Program-made: the position numbers and the translations under genes | Notes under the pieces: generated by a model | Databases searched by the model: none | The model's input: only the letters and a program-made list of their open reading frames with translations | What the model was told of the DNA's origin: nothing | Part shown: positions 1 through 8,944 of the stretch, piece after piece | Position numbering within the stretch: the stretch's first letter is position 1 | Layout: the number at the start of each line of letters is the position of its first letter | Source: Hyphomonadaceae bacterium UBA1933 | GTDB taxonomy: Bacteria; Pseudomonadota; Alphaproteobacteria; Caulobacterales; Aquidulcibacteraceae | NCBI GenBank assembly: GCA_002337085.1 | Contig: DDFH01000004.1 | Span: 1-64,000, forward strand | Direction: 5' to 3' | DNA: 64,000 nucleotides

Positions 1-24
1 ACGCTCAAACTTTTCCTTAGCCAT
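1..24 (-). CDS. tuf: Elongation factor Tu, first eight codons only (cut by window edge)
   Basis: Reading the minus strand from position 24 gives ATG and seven more codons, MAKEKFER, the usual N-terminus of bacterial EF-Tu; the rest lies outside the window. An AAGGG ribosome-binding site lies eight bases before the ATG. EF-Tu delivers aminoacyl-tRNA to the ribosome. The 158 bases between this start and the neighbouring mutase hold no gene I can see. Only eight residues are visible, but the match to the EF-Tu start is exact and the ribosome-binding site agrees. Confidence 0.75.
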
Positions 25-182
25 TTTAAAAACCCTTTATATATTAAAGTGCAATATGTTTCATCGCTCGCTGTATGACAGACTCCGCCATTCACAAAAG
101 CGTGCCGCTCTTTAGGTGAAAAATTATTTTGTTGCAAGTGCGGTTGACATAAATATTAACCTAATCGGCATGGGGCGTCATA

Positions 183-2147
183 TTATGCGAATTTTTCTTC
201 CAAAACTCCAACAATATCGCCCATTATTTCGGTAATTTTGAAGTCTTTTGGTGTGTAAATTTTCCTGACACCAAACTGCAATAATGCTTGTTCATCCTCT
301 GGCGGAATGATTCCCCCAACGACAACAGGAATGTCTTGAAGCCCTGCTTCACGCATCCGCCCCACCACATCACGCACTAAATCAAGGTGCGATCCCGACA
401 AAATTGACAAGCCAACAATATGAACTTTATTTGTCTTGGCAAGGTTTACGATTTCTTCTGGCGTTGAACGAATGCCTTCATAAGTGGTTTCAAACCCTAC
501 CGCGCGGGCACGGGTTGCAATTTGTTCAGAGCCATTAGAATGCCCATCAAGCCCCGGTTTACCAACCAGCATCGCAAGTTTTTCGCCAATTTTATCTGAT
601 AGTTTTTCAACACGGGTTTTAACGGCGGCAATGTCATCGTCATCAATTTGAACTATTAATGAAACCCCTGTTGGTCCACGATATTCGCCCAAAATCTCGC
701 GCAATGCCTGCCCCCATTCACCGGTGGTTACGCCTGCTTTGGCGCATTCGATTGACGGCTCCATAATATTATCGCCATTTTTAACCGCATTTTGAAGTGC
801 GGCAAGGCTTTTGGCAACACGCGAATTATCGCGGTTTTTGCGCCATTCATTAAGGCGGGCGATCTGATCTTGTTCTGCCATTGGGTCGGCGGTTTGGATT
901 GCCTTTGTACCCGCACCAAGTGGGGATTCTTCGGATTCGGTCCATTTATTAACACCAACAACAATTTGTTCCGTACCTTCAATACCCAAAAGACGGTCAC
1001 GATTGGCATTTACCAATTGCTCTTTCATATATGAAACGGATTTAATTGCCCCGCCCATTGCCTCAATCTTGGCAAGTTCGGCCTTGGCGCCATCAATAAG
1101 TTCTTGAGTTTTGGCTTCGATAACGGTTGAGCCGTTGAAAATATCTTCAAATTCCAAAAGGTCGGTTTCATATGCCAAAATCTGCTGCATCCGTAGTGAC
1201 CATTGTTGATCGAATGGGCGTGGCAAACCCAATGCCTCATTCCACGCTGGAAGCTGCACGGCGCGCGCACGGGCATCTTTTGACATTGTTACCGCCAATG
1301 CCTCTAGTAAAATACGATAAACGTTGTTTTCTGGCTGTGGTTCAGTCAATCCCAAAGAATTTACCTGCACCCCATATCTAAAACGACGGTCTTCTGGGTT
1401 TTGCACACCATAACGGGTTGCACATAATTCATCCCATAATTTTGTGAAGGCGCGCATTTTACAAGTTTCGGTAATAAAGCGCATACCAGCATTAACAAAG
1501 AAGGAAATGCGGCGCACGATTTTATCAAAGTCTTCGATGTTTAGGCTTCTCGATTTAACCTCATCGAGGATTGCAATTGCGGTCGCAAGGGCGAATGCCA
1601 ATTCTTGTTCTGGTGTCGCCCCCGCTTCTTGCAAATGATATGAGCAAACATTCATGGCATTAAATTTTGGCGAATTGGCAAGACACCATTCAATTGTATC
1701 AACCGTCAATTTCAATGACGGTTCAGGCGGGAAGACATAGGTTCCGCGTGAAAGATATTCTTTGATAATGTCGTTTTGCGTTGTGCCTTGTAATTTATCA
1801 CGTGGCACACCCTGCTCATCTGCCAAAGCAACATAAAGCGATAATAACCATGCCGCAGGAGCGTTGATGGTCATAGAAGTATTCATAACCCCCAAATCAA
1901 TCCCGTCAAAAAGGGTGCGCATATCGCCAATGTGGCAAATTGGAACACCGACCTTGCCCACTTCACCTTTTGAGAGAACATGATCAGAATCAAGTGCGGT
2001 CTGGGTTGGCAAATCAAAGGCAACAGAAAGCCCGGTCTGACCACGTGCAAGGTTGGCACGATAAAGCTCATTAGATTTTTTCGCAGTTGAATGCCCTGCA
2101 TAGGTTCTAAAAATCCACGGGCGGTCTTTTGCGTGTTGATATTCCAT
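183..2147 (-). CDS. ecm: Ethylmalonyl-CoA mutase, B12-dependent
   Basis: A 654-residue acyl-CoA mutase of the Ecm/MeaA type, which rearranges (2R)-ethylmalonyl-CoA to methylsuccinyl-CoA in the ethylmalonyl-CoA pathway. The mutase barrel fills roughly residues 1-500. The cobalamin-binding domain lies at the C-terminus, with the DxHxxG motif seen as DGHSNG near residue 534 and the SxL motif as SILSG about 48 residues later. I chose the ATG at 2147 over a GTG at 2153 because GGGGGAG sits five bases before the ATG and abuts the GTG. It is head-to-head with ccr, the reductive carboxylase of the same pathway, which favours Ecm over methylmalonyl-CoA mutase. The older symbol meaA is used for the same family. 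Confidence 0.93.
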   Translation of the reverse strand: MEYQHAKDRPWIFRTYAGHSTAKKSNELYRANLARGQTGLSVAFDLPTQTALDSDHVLSKGEVGKVGVPICHIGDMRTLFDGIDLGVMNTSMTINAPAAWLLSLYVALADEQGVPRDKLQGTTQNDIIKEYLSRGTYVFPPEPSLKLTVDTIEWCLANSPKFNAMNVCSYHLQEAGATPEQELAFALATAIAILDEVKSRSLNIEDFDKIVRRISFFVNAGMRFITETCKMRAFTKLWDELCATRYGVQNPEDRRFRYGVQVNSLGLTEPQPENNVYRILLEALAVTMSKDARARAVQLPAWNEALGLPRPFDQQWSLRMQQILAYETDLLEFEDIFNGSTVIEAKTQELIDGAKAELAKIEAMGGAIKSVSYMKEQLVNANRDRLLGIEGTEQIVVGVNKWTESEESPLGAGTKAIQTADPMAEQDQIARLNEWRKNRDNSRVAKSLAALQNAVKNGDNIMEPSIECAKAGVTTGEWGQALREILGEYRGPTGVSLIVQIDDDDIAAVKTRVEKLSDKIGEKLAMLVGKPGLDGHSNGSEQIATRARAVGFETTYEGIRSTPEEIVNLAKTNKVHIVGLSILSGSHLDLVRDVVGRMREAGLQDIPVVVGGIIPPEDEQALLQFGVRKIYTPKDFKITEIMGDIVGVLEEKFA

Positions 2148-2228
2148 TTTCACTCCCCCAGACGGCCATCATTGCGACGGCATTTTTTCAAACAAGGTTT
2201 AAAACCACATATTTTTATATTTTATGGC

Positions 2229-2262
2229 TTGACACTTTCAATTTGCAATGCACCATATATTT
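2229..2262 (+). promoter_or_regulatory. Candidate promoter in the ecm/ccr divergent region
   Basis: TTGACA at 2229-2234 matches the sigma-70 -35 box. AT-rich hexamers such as CATATA (2254) and TATATT (2256) follow at a somewhat long spacing of 19-21. TTGCA-type words recur at 2243, 2291 and 2308 in the same 250-base gap, and TTTTGTGCGGCGCAAA at 2260-2275 is partly palindromic, so a regulator may bind here. The role is inferred from position only. Confidence 0.35.
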
Positions 2263-2396
2263 TGTGCGGCGCAAAGTAAATAAAATTTTTTTGCACCGTT
2301 TTGGCAATTGCACTTTGGTATTAGTTGCCAAATCATCGTTTAAAAACTATTGTAAGATAAAGAAACTTGAGAAGTTACATAAATCGGGAGCGTGAA

Positions 2397-3674
2397 ATGA
2401 ACACTAATGCTGCAGCTGCGAAAGAAGAATTGTTGGATTTGTACCCAATGGGTAAAATTCCACCTAAATTCCACGTCCCAGAAAAGATGTGGGCATGGGC
2501 AATTCGCCGTGAACGCCATGGTCGCCCAAACCAAGCGATGCAGCTTGAAGTCGTTCCAACCCCAACAATCGATAATGATGAAGTTTTGGTTTTGGTTATG
2601 TCTGCCGGCGTTAATTATAACGGCATTTGGGCAGGTCTGGGCGAACCTATGAGCGTGTTTGACGTTCACAAACAAGATTATCACATTGCGGGTTCTGATG
2701 CCGCCGGTATTGTTTGGGCGGTCGGAAAAAATGTTAAACGCTTTAAACCCGGTGACGAGGTTGTAGTTCACTGTAATCAGGATGATGGCGATGATGAAGA
2801 ATGCAATGGCGGCGACCCAATGTTTTCGACTTCACAACGGATTTGGGGCTATGAAACACCTGATGGCGCATTTGCGCAATTTGCCCGCGTTCAGGCACGC
2901 CAACTTATGCCGCGTCCACAACATTTAACGTGGGAAGAATCTGGTTGTTATGTTCTTACCCTTGCAACCGCATATCGAATGTTATTCGGTCACCGCCCGC
3001 ATGTCTTAAAACCTGCTGATAATGTTTTGATTTGGGGTGCATCCGGCGGCCTAGGCGTGTTTGGTGTACAGCTTTGTGCAGCGGCGGGTGCGAATGCCAT
3101 TGGCGTAATTTCCGATGAAAGCAAACGTGACTTTGTCATGAGCATGGGCGCAAAAGCAGTTTTAAACCGTAAGGATTTTAATTGTTGGGGACAGCTTCCA
3201 AAAGTTAATTCCGAAGAATTCAATTCTTATATGAAAGAAAGCCGTAAATTCGGGAAGGCTATTTGGGACATTACCGGCAAAAAAGACGTTGATATGGTCT
3301 TTGAACATCCAGGCGAAGCGACATTCCCTGTTTCTGTTTTCGTAGTTAAACGTGGTGGCATGGTGGTTATTTGCGCGGGTACTTCTGGCTTTAACCTTAC
3401 TATGGATGCGCGTTTCCTTTGGATGCGCCAAAAACGGGTTCAAGGTTCACACTTTGCCAATTTGAAACAGGCATCGGCGGCAAATGAGCTTGTGATACAG
3501 CGTCGTATCGACCCATGTATGTCCGAAGTATTCTCATGGGAAGATATTCCGTTGGCGCATGAGAAAATGCTTGATAACAAGCATTTACCGGGAAATATGG
3601 CAGTTCTTGTAAATGCGCCGCGTCCTGGCCTTAGAACCTATGAAGATGTTTTGGAGGCCTGTGGGCAGGTATAA
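2397..3674 (+). CDS. ccr: Crotonyl-CoA carboxylase/reductase
   Basis: A 425-residue medium-chain dehydrogenase/reductase of the Ccr family, which reductively carboxylates crotonyl-CoA to ethylmalonyl-CoA with NADPH and CO2, the defining step of the ethylmalonyl-CoA pathway. Visible are the Asn-containing AGVNYNGIW motif of the substrate and CO2 pocket, the nucleotide-binding GASGGLGVFG loop near residue 210, and the GSHFAN segment late in the chain. The start is the ATG at 2397, because GGGAG lies six bases upstream; in-frame codons before it have no such site. It is divergent from ecm and is followed by a strong terminator, so it is probably monocistronic. Confidence 0.95.
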   Translation: MNTNAAAAKEELLDLYPMGKIPPKFHVPEKMWAWAIRRERHGRPNQAMQLEVVPTPTIDNDEVLVLVMSAGVNYNGIWAGLGEPMSVFDVHKQDYHIAGSDAAGIVWAVGKNVKRFKPGDEVVVHCNQDDGDDEECNGGDPMFSTSQRIWGYETPDGAFAQFARVQARQLMPRPQHLTWEESGCYVLTLATAYRMLFGHRPHVLKPADNVLIWGASGGLGVFGVQLCAAAGANAIGVISDESKRDFVMSMGAKAVLNRKDFNCWGQLPKVNSEEFNSYMKESRKFGKAIWDITGKKDVDMVFEHPGEATFPVSVFVVKRGGMVVICAGTSGFNLTMDARFLWMRQKRVQGSHFANLKQASAANELVIQRRIDPCMSEVFSWEDIPLAHEKMLDNKHLPGNMAVLVNAPRPGLRTYEDVLEACGQV

Positions 3675-3706
3675 ATCACTCAAATTCCCGTCTTCGCATA
3701 TTTTTT

Positions 3707-3739
3707 AAAGGCTTGGCGATGCCAAGCCTTTTTATTTTT
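3707..3739 (+). terminator. Rho-independent terminator after ccr
   Basis: An 11-bp perfect stem (AAAGGCTTGGC with GCCAAGCCTTT) closes a GAT loop and runs into a T-rich tract. It lies 33 bases after the ccr stop and before the histidine kinase, separating the two transcripts. Confidence 0.9.
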
Positions 3740-3783
3740 GCAAACTTTGATTATAAGGTTATTAGCTTTATTTTGCGGTAAAT

Positions 3784-5109
3784 ATGAAATTTAACCTTAG
3801 TCTTTCAAAAATCTCACCACCTGGTCTATTTGCGCGATCTTTATTGATTATCGTGTTGCCGATTATGATTATGCAAGTGGTGGTGACTTATTTGTTTTTT
3901 GATATTCATTGGTCCCGCGTAAGTCGTTCACTATCGGAATTTACGGCAAGCGACATTTCATACATTACCAATCAATATATTGCGAACCCAAGCGAAGCAA
4001 ATTTTGAGCATTTAAAAAGTGATGCCTCTAAACACTTCCGCCTATCTGTTGCATTGCGACCAGGTGAAAAACTTCCGCAATCGGTGCGCAAGGCAAAAAT
4101 CGCCGCCTATGACCGCACATTAAACCGCGCATTATCGCAGCAACTTTCATATGATTATTGGTTCGATACCACACGATACCCAGATTATGTTGATATAAGG
4201 GTGCAAGTACCAGAAGGGGTTTTGCGTTATCTTGCCTACCGCGACAGGGTTTTTGCATCATCTGGTGGCTTATTTATAACGTGGCTATTGGGGGCAACCC
4301 TTATATTGGCAACAATTTCTGTATTATTCATCCGCAATCAAATTAAACCCATGGAACGCCTTGCAGAAGCGGCAGAGGAATTTGGTAAAGGGAAAACCGT
4401 TAACTTGCGACCTCATGGCTCGCGTGAGGTACGCAATGCCACCCGCGCCTTCCTTGAAATGCGCAACCGTATCCAAAGGCATATTGAACAAAGAACCCAT
4501 ATTCTTGCCGGCGTTTCGCATGATTTACGAACCCCAATCACCCGCCTTAAATTAGAGCTTGCGATGATGCCGCAAGATGAAAATATAAAGGCCGCACAAT
4601 CAGATTTAAAGCAAATGGAAGAAATGCTTGAGGAATATCTTGATTTTGCCAAAGGTGAATGGGCGAATACCAACGAATATATTGATATCTACAAACTAGC
4701 AGCAGGCGCATATCATGATGCCCGCAGAATTAATAACAATATCACCATAGAAACCGATGGGAATGAAGCAATTGTAACTGGTAAAGCAACATCGATTAAA
4801 CGTTGCTTTGACAATTTAATTTCAAACGCTTTGCAATATGGCAACAATGTTAAACTTGGTGTTAGAAGCGAGGGGAATTTCGTATTTTTCATGGTTGAAG
4901 ATGATGGCCCTGGCCTCAAACCCGAAGAGTATGACAAGGCATTAAACCCCTTCTCCCGCCTTGATGAGGCGCGCAACCAAAATAAAAAAGGGGTTGGTTT
5001 GGGGCTTGCAATTGTGCGCGATGTTGCACGTTCGCATGGGGGGGAATTACAACTTGCACCTAGCGATATGGGCGGCCTTAAGGCAATTATTAGATTGCCA
5101 AAATCCTAA
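3784..5109 (+). CDS. EnvZ/OmpB-type sensor histidine kinase, orphan
   Basis: A 441-residue inner-membrane sensor kinase. Membrane segments at about 17-38 and 163-184 flank a periplasmic domain of about 120 residues. A HAMP-like linker follows, then the phosphoacceptor motif SHDLRTP with His246. An N-box lies around residues 335-350, and the ATP-binding DDGPGL and GVGLGLAIV glycine boxes lie near the end. The layout and the RTPITRLKLEL stretch after the His match EnvZ-type kinases. No response regulator gene is adjacent: ccr lies upstream behind a terminator and proC is convergent, overlapping four bases. The partner must be encoded elsewhere, and the signal is unknown. Confidence 0.85.
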   Translation: MKFNLSLSKISPPGLFARSLLIIVLPIMIMQVVVTYLFFDIHWSRVSRSLSEFTASDISYITNQYIANPSEANFEHLKSDASKHFRLSVALRPGEKLPQSVRKAKIAAYDRTLNRALSQQLSYDYWFDTTRYPDYVDIRVQVPEGVLRYLAYRDRVFASSGGLFITWLLGATLILATISVLFIRNQIKPMERLAEAAEEFGKGKTVNLRPHGSREVRNATRAFLEMRNRIQRHIEQRTHILAGVSHDLRTPITRLKLELAMMPQDENIKAAQSDLKQMEEMLEEYLDFAKGEWANTNEYIDIYKLAAGAYHDARRINNNITIETDGNEAIVTGKATSIKRCFDNLISNALQYGNNVKLGVRSEGNFVFFMVEDDGPGLKPEEYDKALNPFSRLDEARNQNKKGVGLGLAIVRDVARSHGGELQLAPSDMGGLKAIIRLPKS

Positions 5110-5906
5110 TTCTTACCCAGCTCTTTAGAACGGTGTGCGGCGGCACGGATTGCATTGCGCATCAACTCAAACAAAGCCGCATTCGCAGTTAGAACATCCA
5201 AAGCAGCAGCCGTTGTTCCATTGGGTGACGTCACAGCTTTTCGTAATTCCTGCGCGGATTGACCCGATTCTTTTAATAATTTTGCCGACCCTAAAATAGT
5301 CTCAATTACCAGTTTTTCACTGGTTTCTTTATCAAGGCCTTCGTTTTGGGAGGCGGCAATCATTGCCTCTGCCATTAAAAATATATAGGCAGGGCCAGAG
5401 CCAGAAACCGCAGTGACCGCATCAATATCATGCTCGGCATAAACTCTTACAACTTCGCCAAGCGGTGATAATAATTTTTCAACATACGCAAAGTCTTCGG
5501 ATGCGCAACCACTATTGCCAATATAGGCGGTTATGCCCGCCCCAATTTGCCCAGGTGTGTTTGGCATGGCGCGGATGATGCGCCCGCACCTTGATGCAGA
5601 TTGTAACGTGGAAAGATTTATTCCAGCCATAATAGAAACCACCAAGGTTTCATCACCACAAAGCTTTTTTAAATTCTCACCAACCAATGGGAAAATTTGT
5701 GGCTTTACGGCACATATAACAATGTCGAACACACCTTCGGTGGTCGGATTAATTTTCCAACCATTAGATAAAAGAAATTTTTGAAACTCATCATTAATAA
5801 CAGGGTCAAAAAGAGAAAATTCAAAGTCGAGACCAGCTTTTATCCAGCCGTAAATCATGGCCTGCCCCATTCGTCCACCGCCGATAATAGCGACTTTTTG
5901 GGTCAT
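5106..5906 (-). CDS. proC: Pyrroline-5-carboxylate reductase
   Basis: A 266-residue cytoplasmic enzyme reducing pyrroline-5-carboxylate to proline with NAD(P)H. The N-terminus carries the Rossmann motif IGGGRMGQAM. The middle has RAMPNTP, and the C-terminal dimerisation and active-site part has VSGSGPAY and TSPNGTTAAAL, all signatures of ProC. Length is normal for the family. It is the last gene of a minus-strand set ubiK, YbjN-domain gene, proC, with 29 bases between it and the YbjN gene; this order is common in Alphaproteobacteria. Its 3' end overlaps the kinase gene tail-to-tail by four bases. Confidence 0.95.
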   Translation of the reverse strand: MTQKVAIIGGGRMGQAMIYGWIKAGLDFEFSLFDPVINDEFQKFLLSNGWKINPTTEGVFDIVICAVKPQIFPLVGENLKKLCGDETLVVSIMAGINLSTLQSASRCGRIIRAMPNTPGQIGAGITAYIGNSGCASEDFAYVEKLLSPLGEVVRVYAEHDIDAVTAVSGSGPAYIFLMAEAMIAASQNEGLDKETSEKLVIETILGSAKLLKESGQSAQELRKAVTSPNGTTAAALDVLTANAALFELMRNAIRAAAHRSKELGKN

Positions 5907-5935
5907 GCACGTCTCCTACTTCCAATCTGTTATAA

Positions 5936-6430
5936 TTATGCCTCGCCGGCGGTTTCAAAAAGTGCGGCTTCGGCAGCTTCACGTGGGGTTTTACCGGCCC
6001 AAAGCAAAAAGTTGAATGCCGGATAGAATCTTTCGCACGCCTCAACGCCAGCCGCCATTATTGCCGCAAACTCTTGCGGTTCTGGATCAGGACGACCAAT
6101 AAGCGATAAAGTATGACGCCAAATAATATTGTCTTCCATTGAATTGATTTCAAAATGGCCAAGCCACATAGACTCGTTCAAAAGACCAATTAATTGCAAA
6201 ACTTCGATAAATTTTGCCTTTGGCACTTTTTGTTCAAAGACATAGGCAACGCCCACGGAAGACTTATCTTCACGCATGGCAATATGACCGTGCATTTCAG
6301 TATAAGAAATCGAAGTTGCAAAGTGCAGCTCATTATTAAGTCGTTCATAAGGGCGACTGTCAGAGCATAATACCGCCTCGGCACTATCTAGAACTTCACC
6401 GAATTCGTATGTATCTTCTTCTAAATTCAT
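5936..6430 (-). CDS. YbjN-domain protein
   Basis: A 164-residue soluble protein of the YbjN superfamily, whose members have a type III secretion chaperone-like fold; the biochemical role is not established. No signal peptide or membrane segment is visible, and the sequence is acidic at the N-terminus. I start at the ATG at 6430; an in-frame TTG at 6442 would add four residues, and neither has a strong ribosome-binding site. It sits between ubiK and proC. The assignment leans on both sequence character and conserved neighbourhood. Confidence 0.75.
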   Translation of the reverse strand: MNLEEDTYEFGEVLDSAEAVLCSDSRPYERLNNELHFATSISYTEMHGHIAMREDKSSVGVAYVFEQKVPKAKFIEVLQLIGLLNESMWLGHFEINSMEDNIIWRHTLSLIGRPDPEPQEFAAIMAAGVEACERFYPAFNFLLWAGKTPREAAEAALFETAGEA

Positions 6431-6576
6431 TATATAGCCCAAACACCCAAATTCTTTGTTATTAATTAACCAGTTAGTCCCAGTTAGTCGTTCCCAGAAT
6501 TTGCAAAGATTCCGAGGATTCTCTTTAAAAGCAAAGAGGCTGCCACATCAACGTGCGTTTATTATATTGATTCCAA

Positions 6577-6858
6577 TTACTTGACGGTCTTTTTTGCCGC
6601 AGTCTTTACAGTAGCCTTCTTAACTTCTGGCTTATCGGCAAGCTTGGCCTCTAAAGCAGAAAGCTTTTCCTCAACCGCTTTCAGGCGATCAAGCGCATTT
6701 TCGTATTCATCGCGCCGAACCAAATCCAAATCTAGCAGTGCCTGTTCGATTTTTGATTGCCAAAAAGTCTTCGCCTCCTCACCCATTGTTTGGGCAAAGC
6801 CTAAAGCACCATTTGCAATCTTGGAAATATCGTCAAAAATAGGATTTTTTGTTTGCAT
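6577..6858 (-). CDS. ubiK: Ubiquinone biosynthesis accessory factor UbiK (BMFP family)
   Basis: A 93-residue protein of the BMFP/UbiK family, a small accessory factor of the ubiquinone (CoQ) biosynthesis complex. The N-terminal half has the amphipathic ALGFAQTMGEEAKTFW stretch. The C-terminal half from about residue 50 is a heptad-rich coiled coil (RLKAVEEKLSALEAKL), and the tail is a Lys-rich run. Length and architecture fit the family. It opens the minus-strand set with the YbjN gene and proC, back to back with lgt. The 146-base gap to the YbjN gene contains an A/T hairpin but no gene. Confidence 0.85.
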   Translation of the reverse strand: MQTKNPIFDDISKIANGALGFAQTMGEEAKTFWQSKIEQALLDLDLVRRDEYENALDRLKAVEEKLSALEAKLADKPEVKKATVKTAAKKTVK

Positions 6859-6989
6859 TGGTTTCTTATATCACAACATTGTCAAAAAATCCACAAATTT
6901 AAACTGCGAATTCATGCTATAAAATTAACTTCTGCTAAACCTATTATCAGGTTTTGACAAATCACATCGCGATATATAGAGATTGATAC

Positions 6990-7856
6990 ATGATTTTGCT
7001 TGCTATACCATTTCCCGAAATTAGCCCTTTTGCGTTTCAAATCCCGCCATTTGATTTATTTGGATTTCACATTGGCCCATTGGGCATAAGATGGTATGCG
7101 TTGGGCTATATTACGGGCATTATAATTGCTTGGAATATTCTTTTAAAACTTGCCAAAACCCCTGATTTATGGCGCGATAATAAGCCACCTTTTACCGGCG
7201 CAAATATCGATGATTTTGTTTTTTACGCCACATTGGGCATATTGATTGGCGGGCGGTTAGGTTATGTTTTATTCTATCAACCAGTGATGCTACTTGATCC
7301 TTTAAGCATTTTGCGAACATGGGAAGGTGGAATGTCATTCCATGGCGGCATAAGTGGGGTTATCCTTGCGGTGCTTTATGTATCATGGCGCAACAAAATC
7401 AATATTATTAGTTTTGCTGATGCCGTGGCGCTGGCATCACCATTAGGAATCGGAATTGTTCGGATTGCCAATTTTGTTAATCAAGAATTATGGGGGCGCC
7501 CAACCGACGTGCCTTGGGCATTTATTTTTGACACCGATCCACTTCGTTTGCCACGCCACCCAAGCCAATTATATGAGGCAATGTTAGAAGGCTTTTTATT
7601 GTTTGCAATATTATGCTTTGCGGTTTGCAAATTAAAAAGTTTAAAAAACAAAGGTTTAACCGCAGGAATTTTCTTGACAGGTTACGGTTTATCAAGAATT
7701 ATACTTGAGAATGTAAGACAGCCGGATGGTTTCATGCCTGATTTCCCGTTTGGCTTAACAATGGGAATGATGCTTTCCATGCCTATTTTGGCTTTGGGAA
7801 TAGTGTTTTTAACTATTGGTATAAAAAACCGCAACCAAGATAAAGTTAATGAGTAA
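6990..7856 (+). CDS. lgt: Prolipoprotein diacylglyceryl transferase
   Basis: A 288-residue polytopic inner-membrane enzyme that transfers diacylglycerol from phosphatidylglycerol to the lipobox cysteine of prolipoproteins. The Lgt signatures are visible in order: GGRLGYVLFY, the catalytic-region GGMSFHGGISG, GRIANFVNQELWGRP, and LSRIILENVRQPD near the end. About seven hydrophobic segments are spread along the chain. It starts a plus-strand operon with the MidA-type and PgeF genes and overlaps the next gene by eight bases. A TTGACA at 6954 with AT-rich sequence shortly before the ATG may be its promoter. Confidence 0.95.
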   Translation: MILLAIPFPEISPFAFQIPPFDLFGFHIGPLGIRWYALGYITGIIIAWNILLKLAKTPDLWRDNKPPFTGANIDDFVFYATLGILIGGRLGYVLFYQPVMLLDPLSILRTWEGGMSFHGGISGVILAVLYVSWRNKINIISFADAVALASPLGIGIVRIANFVNQELWGRPTDVPWAFIFDTDPLRLPRHPSQLYEAMLEGFLLFAILCFAVCKLKSLKNKGLTAGIFLTGYGLSRIILENVRQPDGFMPDFPFGLTMGMMLSMPILALGIVFLTIGIKNRNQDKVNE

Positions 7857-8943
7857 CTCAACACCAAGTAACAATAGTGTCGAAAAACAAATTCGTGAAA
7901 TAATAGGTCTTCAAGGACCTATCGGTATTGATGTATTTACCCAATATTGCCTTTATGACCCCAAAAACGGTTATTACATCAATCAAAGCCCAATCGGCGC
8001 CGAAGGTGATTTTATTACCGCACCAGAAATAAGCCAGATGTTCGGGGAAATGATTGCGAAGTGGGTTATTTCGTGCTGGGTTAATCTTGGCTCACCCGCC
8101 AAATTTAATTTGATTGAAATGGGCGCTGGTCGTGGAACTTTGTTAAAAGATATTATTCGAACATTATGCAAATTCCCGGAAATCACCAATGCCGTTAAAA
8201 TCAATATTATTGAGAGTAATAAAAACCTTGCAAGAATGCAAAAAGAAACAATCGAAAACTCGATTACATCTGATAAAAATATAGGGGTGTTCTGGTACCA
8301 AGATTTGAACAAATTATTCAAGGATAATGATGATTGCCCATTCATAATGATTGGCAATGAATTTCTTGATTGCTTACCAATTAAACAATTTATCAAAACC
8401 CAAAAAGGTTGGTGCGAAAAGCTTGTTGGCATTGGCAGGGATGACAAACTTACCTTTGGCCTTTCCGCACCGATGAATATTAATTTCGATAAGAAAATCA
8501 AAAATGATGACATTGGGTCAATCGTTGAAATTTCCCGCCCACTAGAAGCCTTTATTGAAAATGTTTGTTTGTATCTTAAAGATAAAAAGGGTTATGCGCT
8601 TTTCATTGATTATGGCTATGATGATTATGAAAATGGTGACACGTTCCAATCACTTTATAAACATGCAAAAAACCACCCACTTGAAAACCTTGGGCTAGCA
8701 GATTTAACCGCCCATATTGACTTCATGGAATTGGCGCGAATTGCTTATAAATATGAAATTGAATATGAAGGTCCAATTACACAGGCGGATTTTTTAACCA
8801 GCCTTGGCATAAAAGAACGGGCGCAAAAACTTGCTTCATTAAACCCAGAGAAAACAAAATCGATTCTTTCAGATCTTCACCGATTGATTGGCGACACACA
8901 AATGGGTACATTGTTCAAAGCATTTGCATTCAAAGTGATTTAA
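7849..8943 (+). CDS. MidA/NDUFAF7-type SAM-dependent methyltransferase
   Basis: A 364-residue class I methyltransferase of the family including mitochondrial NDUFAF7/MidA, which methylates an arginine of a complex I subunit. The bacterial substrate is not proven here. Motif I reads EMGAGRGTL near residue 90, and the family motif GNEFLDCLPIKQF lies near residue 170. The start ATG overlaps the end of lgt by eight bases and the stop is one base before pgeF, so translation is probably coupled. The lgt-midA-pgeF order is common in Alphaproteobacteria. Confidence 0.85.
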   Translation: MSNSTPSNNSVEKQIREIIGLQGPIGIDVFTQYCLYDPKNGYYINQSPIGAEGDFITAPEISQMFGEMIAKWVISCWVNLGSPAKFNLIEMGAGRGTLLKDIIRTLCKFPEITNAVKINIIESNKNLARMQKETIENSITSDKNIGVFWYQDLNKLFKDNDDCPFIMIGNEFLDCLPIKQFIKTQKGWCEKLVGIGRDDKLTFGLSAPMNINFDKKIKNDDIGSIVEISRPLEAFIENVCLYLKDKKGYALFIDYGYDDYENGDTFQSLYKHAKNHPLENLGLADLTAHIDFMELARIAYKYEIEYEGPITQADFLTSLGIKERAQKLASLNPEKTKSILSDLHRLIGDTQMGTLFKAFAFKVI

Positions 8944-8944
8944 T

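Noticed and set aside
6471..6489. Direct repeat of CAGTTAGTC next to the YbjN gene start
   Set aside because: Only two 9-base copies at a 10-base period; no further copies or paired symmetry, so no site can be claimed.
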